Shown one piece after another: positions 16,041 through 25,439 of a DNA stretch of 64,000 nt. The translations under genes and the position numbers were made by a program. The notes beneath the pieces are model-generated. The model ran no database searches, was not told where the DNA came from, and saw only the letters and a list, made by a program, of their open reading frames with translations. How positions within the stretch are numbered: position 1 is the first letter of the stretch; each line of letters begins with the position of its first letter. The DNA is taken from assembly GCA_025062195.1 (NCBI GenBank), contig JANXAS010000007.1, forward strand, positions 16,436-80,435. Direction: 5' to 3'. The stretch comes from Armatimonadota bacterium. Lineage in GTDB: Bacteria > Armatimonadota > Fervidibacteria > Fervidibacterales > Thermosaccharophagaceae.

Positions 16041-18323
16041 TTACCTTTTGCCAACACTTGCTCCAATTGGCGGTATGATGAGCCAGACACCGATTGGCTT
16101 AAGCGAGCGCACCCAAAAGCCGCCCCACGGCTCAATAACATCGGCGGCTTGATATCCGTTCTCCTGCGTCCAAACCCAAATCGTCGGATCAATCAAGCCA
16201 GCCTGCGAAGCCGACTGCAAGTCCATCAGTTGCCCATCGCCATACTGGACTCTGAAACCGCTTACCCTGATCGGGAATGTGAACGGGTTGGCAAGTTGAT
16301 TGAAGCCGCCAAGGAGAGGTATTTCAAATGGTTCATCAGTCGGCGTCGGCGCGCCTTGCACACTTATAGTCGTATCCTCATTCAGCTTCAACCAGTATCC
16401 GATACCGGGATGCATCGGCGTTGAGATGCTCGGGTAGATTTCATACTTACTCAGCCCGATCAAACTCGGTTGCCAATGCGCAAGCAGCAACTTCTCCCTC
16501 GGTATGCCGAGAATCTCCGCCTCGTCCGATTTTAGCGGCAGGACAGGGATGCCCATCAAATGCCAACCACTCTTAAATGTCTTTGTGAGAGTCACTGCAG
16601 AGCCGGGTGCATTAAGCAAGAGCACATAAAAGCCAAAGCAGACATTTCTGAACTCCGTTGCTTTCGTCCCGCCAGTCGTCGTATGTTCAATTGTCAACCT
16701 GCGCAATCCATCCAAATTGATGCCCTTCGTTACAGCGAAGACGCCCCTTTTAACACCGGCGTTAGCCTGCATACCGTTGCTGCTGACACTGACCGAGCCC
16801 TCATCAGCGCCAATTAGCGCTCCAAAGAGAGGATTTTCCTTGTTCTCAGGACCACGCACACCATACGGGAAGTAAACTGTCTTTCGTATGCCATCAAGCG
16901 ATATGTCCACCCTTATTCTGTTCGGACCACCGATGTTAAAGAACTGTGGCGCAATAAAGCCCTCACCGAATGTGACCTCAACTTCGTTTCCTTCCTCAGC
17001 ATACAGGTCATCGCTCATATCATTGCTGTATATGAGCTTTGCCATAGCATTTTGCGGGACCTCATCGCCAGTTGGCGTTGTGCGGTAGTAATTAATGCCG
17101 ATGATGATGCCAATCTCAAGTGGCACATTGAATACATAGAGTTTAAAGCCAGCCCTTACACTTGTGTCCAAAACATGTTGGCGGCGATACCAGTCATAAA
17201 AATCAAGCCCCTCAACTCGTTGAACTATCTGACTGACTATTCGCTTAAGCGCCGGCACATCACCCGACAGTGGCACGCTCGCATTCGCATCATAGAAGCT
17301 GTAATAGGATTCATTGAAGCGCCTAAAGAGGTTAGGTGCTTCGGCAGCCACTTTAAGCCATGCTGCAGCGCTCATCCCATAGCGCCATATCGCCATCGGT
17401 TGGTAGCCAGATGGCGGCATGAAAACCGAATTGCCCAATGGCGGTTGATTGAGCAGATCATACAGCGGCATCAAAAATAGAGGGTCACCATCATACGGGT
17501 CGCTCGGGTCAAACCCGGGTATGAGTCTTCTTGTGGCGATAATTGCTGCAGCCCTTGCCATCCCTTCTTCCCACGATGGATATGAGAGCACAAGTTCGCC
17601 CCTGAACGCATGAAATATGAGGTGAGTGAGGTTAAAGTAGTCAAACTTGCGTCCCTCAAACTCGCCTATGCGTATTTCATCCGTTGATGGTGAGTATATG
17701 CCGCCGTCAAGCGCATCAAGTGTTGTATCCAAAACTATTCTGACCTTGCGGATTGAGCCCGGCGGGGATGTCACCGGTTGACCATAGACATCAATCATAG
17801 TCGGCATAGCGTTATTAAGCCAATTGCGAAGCGCCTCTGCCACCTCTTTTCGGAAGCCGACAAATTCAAACTCAAGCTTGCCAGCACCATAAACCCTTGA
17901 GCGAAACATCGTTGATGTTGTAAGCCGCTGAGCAAGCATATCTGAGCGAAGTATGCGTTTCCTTCTCGGCTCAACTGCAACGGCGAGCATGTCAACACCC
18001 AACCGATCTGTTTTCCAAAAGCCAACCTGACGAAGGAAGTTGACAAGTCTTGGGCGAGTCCTCCTCAGGCGCCATTCGGCATCCCTTATTGCCCATTGAG
18101 TGCGCCATTGAAGTTGGCTTGCAGCGCGCACACCAGCCGCATCAACTGATATGGCACCGGCTATGCCCCGTATGCGCGTCTCAAACGGTGTCCCATCAAC
18201 AACTTCGTAGCTTGCTTGACCGTGTAAGCTGCCGACAAAAAGCATTGACACGAAAATTGAGACGCATATTTCCTTATGCCAATTCACACCTCTACCAACG
18301 CCTTGGCAGCTTGAATAGCCCAT
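16041..18323 (-). CDS. Secreted protein with degenerate gluzincin-like (HLIFH) domain
   Basis: A protein of about 760 residues with a signal peptide (ICVSIFVSMLFVGSLHGQA). Around residues 235-265 it reads NLTHLIFHAFRGELVLSYPSWEEGMA. The layout is that of MA-type metallopeptidases (HExxH, then WxxEG), but the catalytic Glu of HExxH is Leu, while both His and the downstream Glu remain. Metal binding may survive while peptidase activity is probably lost. The C-terminal 200 residues contain GWHLMGIPVLP and GGFNQLANPF blocks typical of repeated beta domains in secreted proteins. The ATG has GGTGAG nearby, and the stop of the upstream PEGA lipoprotein gene is 17 bases away, suggesting co-expression. 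The function is unknown. Confidence 0.6.
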   Translation of the reverse strand: MGYSSCQGVGRGVNWHKEICVSIFVSMLFVGSLHGQASYEVVDGTPFETRIRGIAGAISVDAAGVRAASQLQWRTQWAIRDAEWRLRRTRPRLVNFLRQVGFWKTDRLGVDMLAVAVEPRRKRILRSDMLAQRLTTSTMFRSRVYGAGKLEFEFVGFRKEVAEALRNWLNNAMPTMIDVYGQPVTSPPGSIRKVRIVLDTTLDALDGGIYSPSTDEIRIGEFEGRKFDYFNLTHLIFHAFRGELVLSYPSWEEGMARAAAIIATRRLIPGFDPSDPYDGDPLFLMPLYDLLNQPPLGNSVFMPPSGYQPMAIWRYGMSAAAWLKVAAEAPNLFRRFNESYYSFYDANASVPLSGDVPALKRIVSQIVQRVEGLDFYDWYRRQHVLDTSVRAGFKLYVFNVPLEIGIIIGINYYRTTPTGDEVPQNAMAKLIYSNDMSDDLYAEEGNEVEVTFGEGFIAPQFFNIGGPNRIRVDISLDGIRKTVYFPYGVRGPENKENPLFGALIGADEGSVSVSSNGMQANAGVKRGVFAVTKGINLDGLRRLTIEHTTTGGTKATEFRNVCFGFYVLLLNAPGSAVTLTKTFKSGWHLMGIPVLPLKSDEAEILGIPREKLLLAHWQPSLIGLSKYEIYPSISTPMHPGIGYWLKLNEDTTISVQGAPTPTDEPFEIPLLGGFNQLANPFTFPIRVSGFRVQYGDGQLMDLQSASQAGLIDPTIWVWTQENGYQAADVIEPWGGFWVRSLKPIGVWLIIPPIGASVGKR

Positions 18324-18339
18324 CCTATGCTCACCGCCA

Positions 18340-20265
18340 TCATCTAACAGAAAATCGCCTCAGCTCGCTATAGCTGAATGCAGTAGCATCCTTTGGATCT
18401 TCAGAGTTTGAAGCGATAGCCATCCAGTAATATGTTTTGCCGTGCAGCAGCGGTTGACCATCGTAAGTGATGCTTGTCCCTTTAAGTGGTGCTGTCGTTT
18501 CCCATTGCGGGTCAACCGCACCGGTTGGGAAGTCGGCAAACAACTGCACCCAATATGCAACAGCACCGTCCACTGGCTGCCATTCAAAAGTCAGCTGCTC
18601 GCCCTCGCTGACTGAAACCAAGGCATCATTCTGCGGGGATGATAAACGAAGCTCACCCAACGGCACAAGCTCCTTCTCGTTACTAAAGCTGCTTTCTCTG
18701 CCGAGAACCGAAAGCAATGTGTATGCATACCTTACGGGCTTAAGCGGCGTGTGCTCATCAGAGATATCAACAAACAGCGGCAATGATGTTCCCTCTATTG
18801 TCGCGACGCGCTTGAAGCCACCAACATGAGCATAGCTACGATAAATGGCATAGCCTGCTATATCCTCTCTACTGGTCGGCATCCACCACAAACCTGCCTC
18901 AATGAAGTAGCCCTTTGGTGGCAGACGCTTGCTGTAAGATAGCCTATGTGCTGCCTCAAGCACTTTGATCAAGTCAAGCCTTAGGTGGCGGCGAAGAAAT
19001 GACTTGAAAGCGCATAAGCTGGCGTTGTTGATAACTCTGCTCACACTCGCAGGGTATGTGAACATCGTCCCGTTTAATTCCGTCGGGTTTGGCAACGGAG
19101 AAAGCTCCGATGAAATTTCTGTAAGGGTGAAGTTCAACTCTACGCCTTTACCGCTCTCAACTTGGACATTGCGGCGAGCTTGCAAATAGCCGCTTGCCAC
19201 AACCTCAACAATTATTGAGCCAGCAGGTATGCCGCTTATTCGGTAGCGCCCAAGTTCATCAGTCACACACGATGCAGCTGAAAGCATACCGATGAGCGCA
19301 TACACATAAGCGCTTTTGACCGGCTGCCCATTTCTATTCTTAACAACACCGTAAACGCTGCCAGTGACACCCTCCGTGAAGACCGTAACATCAGCGTTGA
19401 ATGTTCTTCTTCCACCTACAACAGTGACATTGTCTCGTTCGCCGAGCAATGTCACGCCAGCAACCTTAGCTATTGCGCGCAGCTTATATTTTCCCGGACG
19501 ACAGTTTCGGAAGACGAATGTGCCGAAGAGGGTCGTCCTTGTGCTCGCCACAACTTGCTCGCCTTGGATGAGCTGAACCTCGGCATCAAGCAGCGTATCA
19601 CCATTTGTGTTATAGACAACGCCTGCTATTGAACCATTGCCCGGCTCGTCAAAAGCTACATGTAGTTCATGAATGCCACCCGGCTTGATGTCAACGAAGT
19701 CATACATCTCACCGATGCCGCTCAACTCAAGTTTGATCGCATGTCTTGTCGGGGAGAGACCCCTCAGTTCAGCCGGTGTAACCATACCAGTTGCCTTACC
19801 ATCAATGAATACCATTGCCCCTTCCGGCTCAGAGGTGACGCGCAACACGCCATTGGCGCCCGCCTGCTCGACGCTCACAAGCTTCGCATCAACCCTTACA
19901 GTTGAGTTGCGCATCGCCATCACAAACATGCTCCACTCATGATAGCCATCAAGTCTGAGCGTTATCATGTGAACGCTTTCGTCAACAGCGGGTTGAGGCA
20001 ATATTATCCTCGTCGGTGTGCTCCCGGAGGAGGCAGCATAGGCGCCAGTGTCAACTCCGTCAAGAAAGATCTTCGCTCCGCCAGGCGTTGAGGTAACCAA
20101 TACTGCTGGGTTTGTCACCTGCGTTTGATTTGAAGTGCCGGGAGGACTTGGCAGCTTACCACCGGTGCACCCAACGAGCAGCGAAACAACCGAGGCAGCT
20201 AATATGACACTCGCTTTAGAAGGTGCCGCGAAGTTGGAAGCTAACGACGGTAGCCTTATAATCAC
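18340..20265 (-). CDS. Surface lipoprotein with PEGA, carboxypeptidase-regulatory and fibronectin-like domains
   Basis: A protein of about 641 residues from a GTG start that overlaps the end of the barrel gene by 50 bases. An export signal ends in the lipobox SLLVGC. Two PEGA domains follow (VTSTPGGAKIFLDGVDTG at about 50; VTSEPEGAMVFIDGKATG at about 140), then two carboxypeptidase-regulatory-like domains (SIAGVVYNTNGDTLLDAEVQ; SVYGVVKNRNGQPVKSAYVY) and two fibronectin-III-like segments near the end (IAGYAIYRSYAHVGG; TFEWQPVDGAVAYWVQLF). No catalytic motif is seen. The architecture suggests a cell-surface adhesin or scaffold. Longer starts reaching 20454 would run deep inside the barrel gene and are less likely. 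Confidence 0.72.
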   Translation of the reverse strand: MIIRLPSLASNFAAPSKASVILAASVVSLLVGCTGGKLPSPPGTSNQTQVTNPAVLVTSTPGGAKIFLDGVDTGAYAASSGSTPTRIILPQPAVDESVHMITLRLDGYHEWSMFVMAMRNSTVRVDAKLVSVEQAGANGVLRVTSEPEGAMVFIDGKATGMVTPAELRGLSPTRHAIKLELSGIGEMYDFVDIKPGGIHELHVAFDEPGNGSIAGVVYNTNGDTLLDAEVQLIQGEQVVASTRTTLFGTFVFRNCRPGKYKLRAIAKVAGVTLLGERDNVTVVGGRRTFNADVTVFTEGVTGSVYGVVKNRNGQPVKSAYVYALIGMLSAASCVTDELGRYRISGIPAGSIIVEVVASGYLQARRNVQVESGKGVELNFTLTEISSELSPLPNPTELNGTMFTYPASVSRVINNASLCAFKSFLRRHLRLDLIKVLEAAHRLSYSKRLPPKGYFIEAGLWWMPTSREDIAGYAIYRSYAHVGGFKRVATIEGTSLPLFVDISDEHTPLKPVRYAYTLLSVLGRESSFSNEKELVPLGELRLSSPQNDALVSVSEGEQLTFEWQPVDGAVAYWVQLFADFPTGAVDPQWETTAPLKGTSITYDGQPLLHGKTYYWMAIASNSEDPKDATAFSYSELRRFSVR

Positions 20266-23200
20266 CGCCGGTGTTAAGCAAATCCTTTCGGTCAATGCGT
20301 TCCATATTGATATCCAACCAGAGCTGTTCAAATATGCGATAGCCAATGGCAATGCGAAATGAATTCTGCGCATAGCCCCCGATTCCCCTGTTTTTAGCGT
20401 GCACAAGCGTGCCCATAAGTTCAAGCCGTCTGCTAAGCCTATATGTGGCATCAAGCGTTATACTCGCAAATGTGTTGTTAAGTTGACCCGGCTCTTCAGG
20501 CGAAACTTGTTGCGTGCTCTCACTGCTTAGCACATTCCAATAGAGCGATGTGTTAAGCCTGCTGCCTGCGTATTGCATACCCACGCCATAGATGGTTGTA
20601 AACGAATCGCTGCTCGGTTGAAGGAAAGATTGCTTCTGACGACAAAATTGCCCCGTGAGCATTAACCTCTGCGAGAGTTGATAGCCAAATTGTAAGCTGT
20701 AATCCGTGCCGCCATAATCGGCTATGAAGCTTGAGCCATGAGCCAATTGGCGTGACCATTGGCACAGCAGGCTCAATCGGCTGCTCGGCTGCCAATCAAG
20801 CGATGCCACAGTTACAACGGATTTGTTCCTTGCAGATGCAATTGTTGAGCCTGAACCACCATCGGTTTGGCGAGTGCGCCATTCACCGCCATAATTAAAT
20901 GGCTCACTCGTCATCCCTCCATAATATCCAATGGCGCTAATTCCACCCAAGCCAGTTATTGGGCGCTGCGCCGCACCGAATGTCCCATACCCACCAAGAC
21001 CCGTCAATGTGCCCCCATAGTGAGCGCCACCGATGTCGTATGCCCCGAAGGTGTATGGCAAACCGCTGTATGCGCCTGACGCACCGCCGATAATGAAAGA
21101 ACCTATACCAGCACTGCTTGAGCCGATGAGTATGTTATGCGATAGGGAGAGGCGCAGCGAACGAGATGGTTGAAAGCTTGCACCAAGTAAAAGATTGGAT
21201 GCATTACTGGACTGAGAGCCGCTCGCCGACCTGTTTGATGACCAATCGGCGCTAAGGAAGAGCCTCTCAGATGGCTCAAACTTCAGGCTGAGCCTGCAAA
21301 GTGTTGTTCTCGTGCGTCTTGCGTTGCTTGTGCTGCCTCCCTGCAAAGCCATTTTACCGTCGCTCAGTTGCGAAGCGCCGTAAATGGGGCTTGAAGAGGT
21401 GCCGTAAGTTGATGATTGTGCGCCAGCAGCGCCGCTTAAGTATGATTGTAAATTGCTCTCATAAGCTGCATCAATGCTCCATCGCTTGTGGCGATATGAG
21501 AGAAGTGCCGAGGTGCTCGCATATTCGTTGCTGTTGCTTTTGCTGCCAAAGCTGAAGCGCTGATGCGCCAAACGAAGCGATGGCAAATTCGGTTTGTCAA
21601 ACGAGAGCGCAACCGATAGCCGCTTACTGCCCGTGGGAGACGAAATCCCGCCGAATGCGCCAACGATGTATGAGGTGTTTGCATTCACCCAATGTGATGT
21701 GAGCACTATGTGTGGCGTGAAGCGATGTATAAGGCTCGCCTCAAACCCAGATTCGTTTTGATAAAAGTCGGCGTTCTCAATCTTTGCAAATCCGGGCGTT
21801 ACCTTGAGCAAGCGCAACGACAATTCTGTCCTAACCGCGCCGAATCGCGTTTCCCCGTAAGGCTCGCCCAGCATCGCGCCCCATCGTCGGCGCTCAGCAA
21901 TGGGATTAAGTGGCTGTGTAGTCCTTGTGCGAGACCGCAGTGTTGCATGAGATTCAAACGGATTATCGCCGATAGCGTCCCTTTCATAATGCTGCACTTC
22001 ACTTGCCAGTTCTGAACCTGCACTCGCTGCAGGGTTATCAGCAATCCTCAACTTGCCATCCGCATCACCCAAATCATCCCATTCACTTACGCCGCTCAAA
22101 TTATCCACCTCAACCTCACTTGAGCGCCTGTTCACTTCAGCTTGTTGTGGAATCGGATTAACACGCTCACCCAGCTGATTCGCTCCCGAAGCTCCACCCC
22201 CTTGCTCCACTTGCGCTTTCAAACTGCCGAATGTGAACTTTGAAGCGACTTCAATTGCAGTGCCACTGCGAGCCGGTCCGCTGCTGCGCGCTAATTGAAG
22301 ACTCACTTCGCCGAACCGCCCAAGTGATATATCAGCATCCAACCCAATAACTCTATGCTGCCCAATGGCTGCACCGTGCGATATACGCTGCAGATACTCA
22401 ACGGCGATTATAGCGCCAACTGGGACTGGTCGGACAAATGTTATTAAGCCGCTGATGTAGTTGATGATATAGTCACGGTTGCGCTCCTGAAGGATACCGT
22501 TAACACTCACGAGTTCGCTTCCCTCAATTATCGGGCGCTGGCTGAGCTGAAATGGTCCGACAGTGTTTGAACCCAAAAATTCCTCCCTCCGCCTGACGCC
22601 GTCATAGCTGCTATGCCTTTGGACCGCACCTTGTGTCATGAAGGAAACACCAAAGCGTGTGCGACTGCCGGCACGCCAGTTTAATCTTGCGCCCCAAAAG
22701 CGCCCTATGCCCTCGCCCGGATGGGCAGCTTCGTATGTGACGATGATGGTTGAAGTCGGAGGTATTACTGTCGCCCCTAAGAATGTGAGCATGCCTGTGT
22801 CATAATCAATTTGATAATCCTCGCCGCGCTTCATCTGGCGCATGTCAACGAGCACTTGCTCACTGCCTTCAATTATTGGGCTGCTGCTCAAGAAGAAAGG
22901 TCCAGCAGTGTTGTTCCCTTGAATTGCATCCCTTTTGATCTGTGACTTACCCTCGGCAGTCACTATGACAAGTTCATTACCTGTGGCTGAGCTTCCCCCG
23001 ATGCTGTAAACACTTTCAGCCTTTCCATCAAGCGAATAACGAAGCTCAAAGCCCCTTATCCAACGGGTAAGAGAGGCAAATCTATTTCCAGCGATTGATA
23101 GGCTCATATCACCGTATCTGAAAAGGAAGTTGCCCATCGGATACTCAAGGATGAATGTGTTTGACCTCGGACTATAAGACGGCGCGTTGAATTGTGCTCG

Positions 23201-23755
23201 CACACGCAGCTTGCCCAGAATCGGTCCTTCAACAGCGACCGATGAGTAGTAGTGAAGCGATTTTGCAATGCCATAGTTCTCTTGAACGAATGCAGTTCTT
23301 CCAGCGCTGCTAAATGTCTTCACATTGTGGATGTTATAGGAGAGTAAAGCTGTGCCGCGAACTTGCAACTTGCGCCGACCGCTGCTTTGTGGCTGTGATT
23401 TGCTCTCGGGCTTTATCATTAATTTCGGCTCCGAAGGCGCATCCTCAAGTTGTGGCGGCAAGGCTATGCGCCACGAATTAAGCTGTTCATCTTCTACCTT
23501 TGGCATCGGCTGCGCTTTAATCATCCTGCTCGGTTGGCTGTCAACTTGATTCATCCTGCTGAGCTTTATCTCGCCATCCGAAATCCGGTCTTCAGTTTGT
23601 CCGCCGCCAACATCGGCTGTAGCGGTTTGCTCATTCCCATCCCCGGCATGCGCTTCCAAAGAGGCGCTAAACCAACACAAGAGAAACATCAGCATAAACA
23701 TGGCTATGCGAACCTTAAGGAACAATGCCGGCGCTGTAGTTTGACTTTCGCTCAC
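20216..23755 (-). CDS. Large putative outer-membrane beta-barrel protein
   Basis: A protein of about 1179 residues with a signal peptide (FMLMFLLCWFSASLEAHA), a disordered 100-residue spacer, and then a long region of alternating strands. Two copies of a motif occur at about residues 283 and 400: GPFFLSSSPIIEGSEQVLVD and GPFQLSQRPIIEGSELVSVN. Each is followed by RxYxIxYxxGxxTF and a short beta segment, suggesting a duplicated periplasmic or plug-like domain. From about residue 600 the sequence is rich in Ser, Gly, Tyr and Arg, with amphipathic strands such as RLSLSHNILIG and RLSLLCQWSRQLAHG. The chain ends VVSFQLRGTF, and a C-terminal Phe is the classic barrel-assembly signal. The GTG at 23755 follows GGTGAG by five bases. 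The substrate, if it is a channel, is unknown. Confidence 0.7.
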   Translation of the reverse strand: MSESQTTAPALFLKVRIAMFMLMFLLCWFSASLEAHAGDGNEQTATADVGGGQTEDRISDGEIKLSRMNQVDSQPSRMIKAQPMPKVEDEQLNSWRIALPPQLEDAPSEPKLMIKPESKSQPQSSGRRKLQVRGTALLSYNIHNVKTFSSAGRTAFVQENYGIAKSLHYYSSVAVEGPILGKLRVRAQFNAPSYSPRSNTFILEYPMGNFLFRYGDMSLSIAGNRFASLTRWIRGFELRYSLDGKAESVYSIGGSSATGNELVIVTAEGKSQIKRDAIQGNNTAGPFFLSSSPIIEGSEQVLVDMRQMKRGEDYQIDYDTGMLTFLGATVIPPTSTIIVTYEAAHPGEGIGRFWGARLNWRAGSRTRFGVSFMTQGAVQRHSSYDGVRRREEFLGSNTVGPFQLSQRPIIEGSELVSVNGILQERNRDYIINYISGLITFVRPVPVGAIIAVEYLQRISHGAAIGQHRVIGLDADISLGRFGEVSLQLARSSGPARSGTAIEVASKFTFGSLKAQVEQGGGASGANQLGERVNPIPQQAEVNRRSSEVEVDNLSGVSEWDDLGDADGKLRIADNPAASAGSELASEVQHYERDAIGDNPFESHATLRSRTRTTQPLNPIAERRRWGAMLGEPYGETRFGAVRTELSLRLLKVTPGFAKIENADFYQNESGFEASLIHRFTPHIVLTSHWVNANTSYIVGAFGGISSPTGSKRLSVALSFDKPNLPSLRLAHQRFSFGSKSNSNEYASTSALLSYRHKRWSIDAAYESNLQSYLSGAAGAQSSTYGTSSSPIYGASQLSDGKMALQGGSTSNARRTRTTLCRLSLKFEPSERLFLSADWSSNRSASGSQSSNASNLLLGASFQPSRSLRLSLSHNILIGSSSAGIGSFIIGGASGAYSGLPYTFGAYDIGGAHYGGTLTGLGGYGTFGAAQRPITGLGGISAIGYYGGMTSEPFNYGGEWRTRQTDGGSGSTIASARNKSVVTVASLDWQPSSRLSLLCQWSRQLAHGSSFIADYGGTDYSLQFGYQLSQRLMLTGQFCRQKQSFLQPSSDSFTTIYGVGMQYAGSRLNTSLYWNVLSSESTQQVSPEEPGQLNNTFASITLDATYRLSRRLELMGTLVHAKNRGIGGYAQNSFRIAIGYRIFEQLWLDINMERIDRKDLLNTGGDYKATVVSFQLRGTF

Positions 23756-23874
23756 AGGCACTCACCCAACGCTCTTAAAGGCGCTTATTAACCCACACTA
23801 CTTTAGTTGCCCATCATGCCGTCCATAAAAACACTACCCACTATGCGCAAACATGCCAAACGCAACAAATGGCA

Positions 23875-24969
23875 TCACTGTCTGTCCACTCTTATTGGCG
23901 CTGTCACAATGAACCTTGGCGACCAAGCGGCTGCAATCGCGCTTTTGCCATCAGCCGATATAAGCGAGGCTTTTGCCTTCACAGCCGGCATGTGTGCCCT
24001 CGGAACGCATTCAAGCTCAACATCAAAATCCTGTGGCTCAATCCCAGACCTCGTGACCGTCAGGCACGCCTCCGCAAGTGGAATTGTGTATCTTCCTGAC
24101 TGCGTCCCACCGAGCAGCTCAACCTTCAAGAGTGCCTTGTCAGCGGACTCAAGCGAACAGCGCACCCTGAATTTCAACTTCACCGTCAAATCAGCCACAA
24201 TCTCTGTCCCGAATGGCGGCTCCGAACTGACAAAGATAATTTCATCTCTAACCACACCAGTTGAATATGCGGCAGTGTCGGCAGCGCATGCTGCCGCTTC
24301 TTGTCCCGCAAACAGCGCAGCAACAAGCCAAACACGCCCGCTCACATTTTGCGGTATGACAATTTGCCTGCCGAATGGGACGATACGTTCACCGGCAGTT
24401 GCTGATATCCTGCTCAGGTTGCCATCAAGAATTTGTTTGCCAGCTTCATCAACGATGAAGATATAAATTGTGCCCCAGCGGGCATTGCGCAACACATATT
24501 GTATTTTCCCGCTCATGAACACTGGCTTGCCGCACTCAATTCTTGTCCCCTCTGGCGGCGACACTTCAACGAAGCGTATCATGTCAGGTTCATACTTTGT
24601 GTCACGCACAAGTGTAAGGTCAACCCCGCTTGTCACCTTGCCATCTTTCACTTGAACATTCGTGCGCACAGCCTTACGGTATCCAGGTAAAGCAGCCACA
24701 ACGGCATATGTCCCCTTTGGCAAACCCGAGATGGTATATTGCCCCTGCTCATCTGTGAATGTCGCACTCATCAAGCCCTCAACATAGACGATAGCCTTTG
24801 GGAGTGGCACTCCATCCTCATCAAGGACGGCACCGCAAATTTTACCGGTGCCGGTGAGTAGCGTTAATGGGCTGCGCCTTTTGCCCTTACATCCGCATAG
24901 GGAGAAAAGGAGCATGGTCGCAATGGATATGCACAACACTGTCCCCCAGCCCTTTCTTAACGGCTTCAT
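23875..24969 (-). CDS. Lipoprotein with carboxypeptidase-regulatory-like domain
   Basis: A 364-residue protein with an export signal ending in the lipobox LLFSLCGC. Residues about 40-120 form a carboxypeptidase-regulatory-like domain: ICGAVLDEDGVPLPKAIVYV, DEQGQYTISGLPKGTY, and AALPGYRKAVRTNVQVKDGK. The remaining 240 residues contain beta-sandwich-like sequence without a family I recognise; it includes a notable AAACAADTAAY stretch. GAGGGGTGG lies upstream of the ATG. The gene sits between the barrel gene and archease and is the most upstream lipoprotein of the surface block. A structural or binding role is likely. Confidence 0.75.
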   Translation of the reverse strand: MKPLRKGWGTVLCISIATMLLFSLCGCKGKRRSPLTLLTGTGKICGAVLDEDGVPLPKAIVYVEGLMSATFTDEQGQYTISGLPKGTYAVVAALPGYRKAVRTNVQVKDGKVTSGVDLTLVRDTKYEPDMIRFVEVSPPEGTRIECGKPVFMSGKIQYVLRNARWGTIYIFIVDEAGKQILDGNLSRISATAGERIVPFGRQIVIPQNVSGRVWLVAALFAGQEAAACAADTAAYSTGVVRDEIIFVSSEPPFGTEIVADLTVKLKFRVRCSLESADKALLKVELLGGTQSGRYTIPLAEACLTVTRSGIEPQDFDVELECVPRAHMPAVKAKASLISADGKSAIAAAWSPRFIVTAPIRVDRQ

Positions 24970-24983
24970 TTTTCAACCACCCC

Positions 24984-25439
24984 TCACACATCAAAGATGA
25001 CTTGCGCCCTCCACCCATCAGCATGCTGCTCAACCTTGAGACCGTGATATGTAACAGCTTTAATGTCACCGTGCAATTCCGCTTCCGTCTCTGACACCGG
25101 TTCTCCAAACGCTGTAGCCCTCAACTTGAAATGTCTCCCGCCTTGCTCGTCCACAAACTCGCCCAATTCCTCAACTTTCAAATCCCTGAAGATAAGCCCA
25201 TGGGCATCATGTTGGAAGAGCAATTCACGCAACAAAGCCATAAGTAATGTTTCGTGATCGTTGGCTTCAACTTCAATTCTAACAGATTGACTTGGTTTTA
25301 CAGCTTCAACATCGGCGATAATGCTAAACATGCCCACGGATACACTCTCAAGTAAGCTCTCAAGCGAATCGCCGTATGCAATAACGCCGCTATCGGCAGT
25401 GTGCTCAAGGAACTCAAACCGCCTACCCTTTAACCTCAC
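24984..25439 (-). CDS. Archease
   Basis: A 151-residue protein of the archease family, the cofactor that promotes guanylylation and turnover of the RtcB RNA ligase. Conserved features are [20 protein letters not shown] near the start (His and Asp), the central [14 protein letters not shown] block and the near-C-terminal [12 protein letters not shown] motif. Together these form the metal-binding tip. I chose a GTG with GGTGA eight bases upstream; a GTG four codons earlier is possible. The start overlaps the 3' end of gyrA, so translation is coupled. No rtcB is present in the window. The family call is secure. Confidence 0.9.
   Translation of the reverse strand: MRLKGRRFEFLEHTADSGVIAYGDSLESLLESVSVGMFSIIADVEAVKPSQSVRIEVEANDHETLLMALLRELLFQHDAHGLIFRDLKVEELGEFVDEQGGRHFKLRATAFGEPVSETEAELHGDIKAVTYHGLKVEQHADGWRAQVIFDV

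Noticed and set aside
20266..20454. Longer start for the PEGA lipoprotein gene
   Set aside because: It would overlap the barrel gene by about 240 bases and would bury the signal peptide inside the protein.
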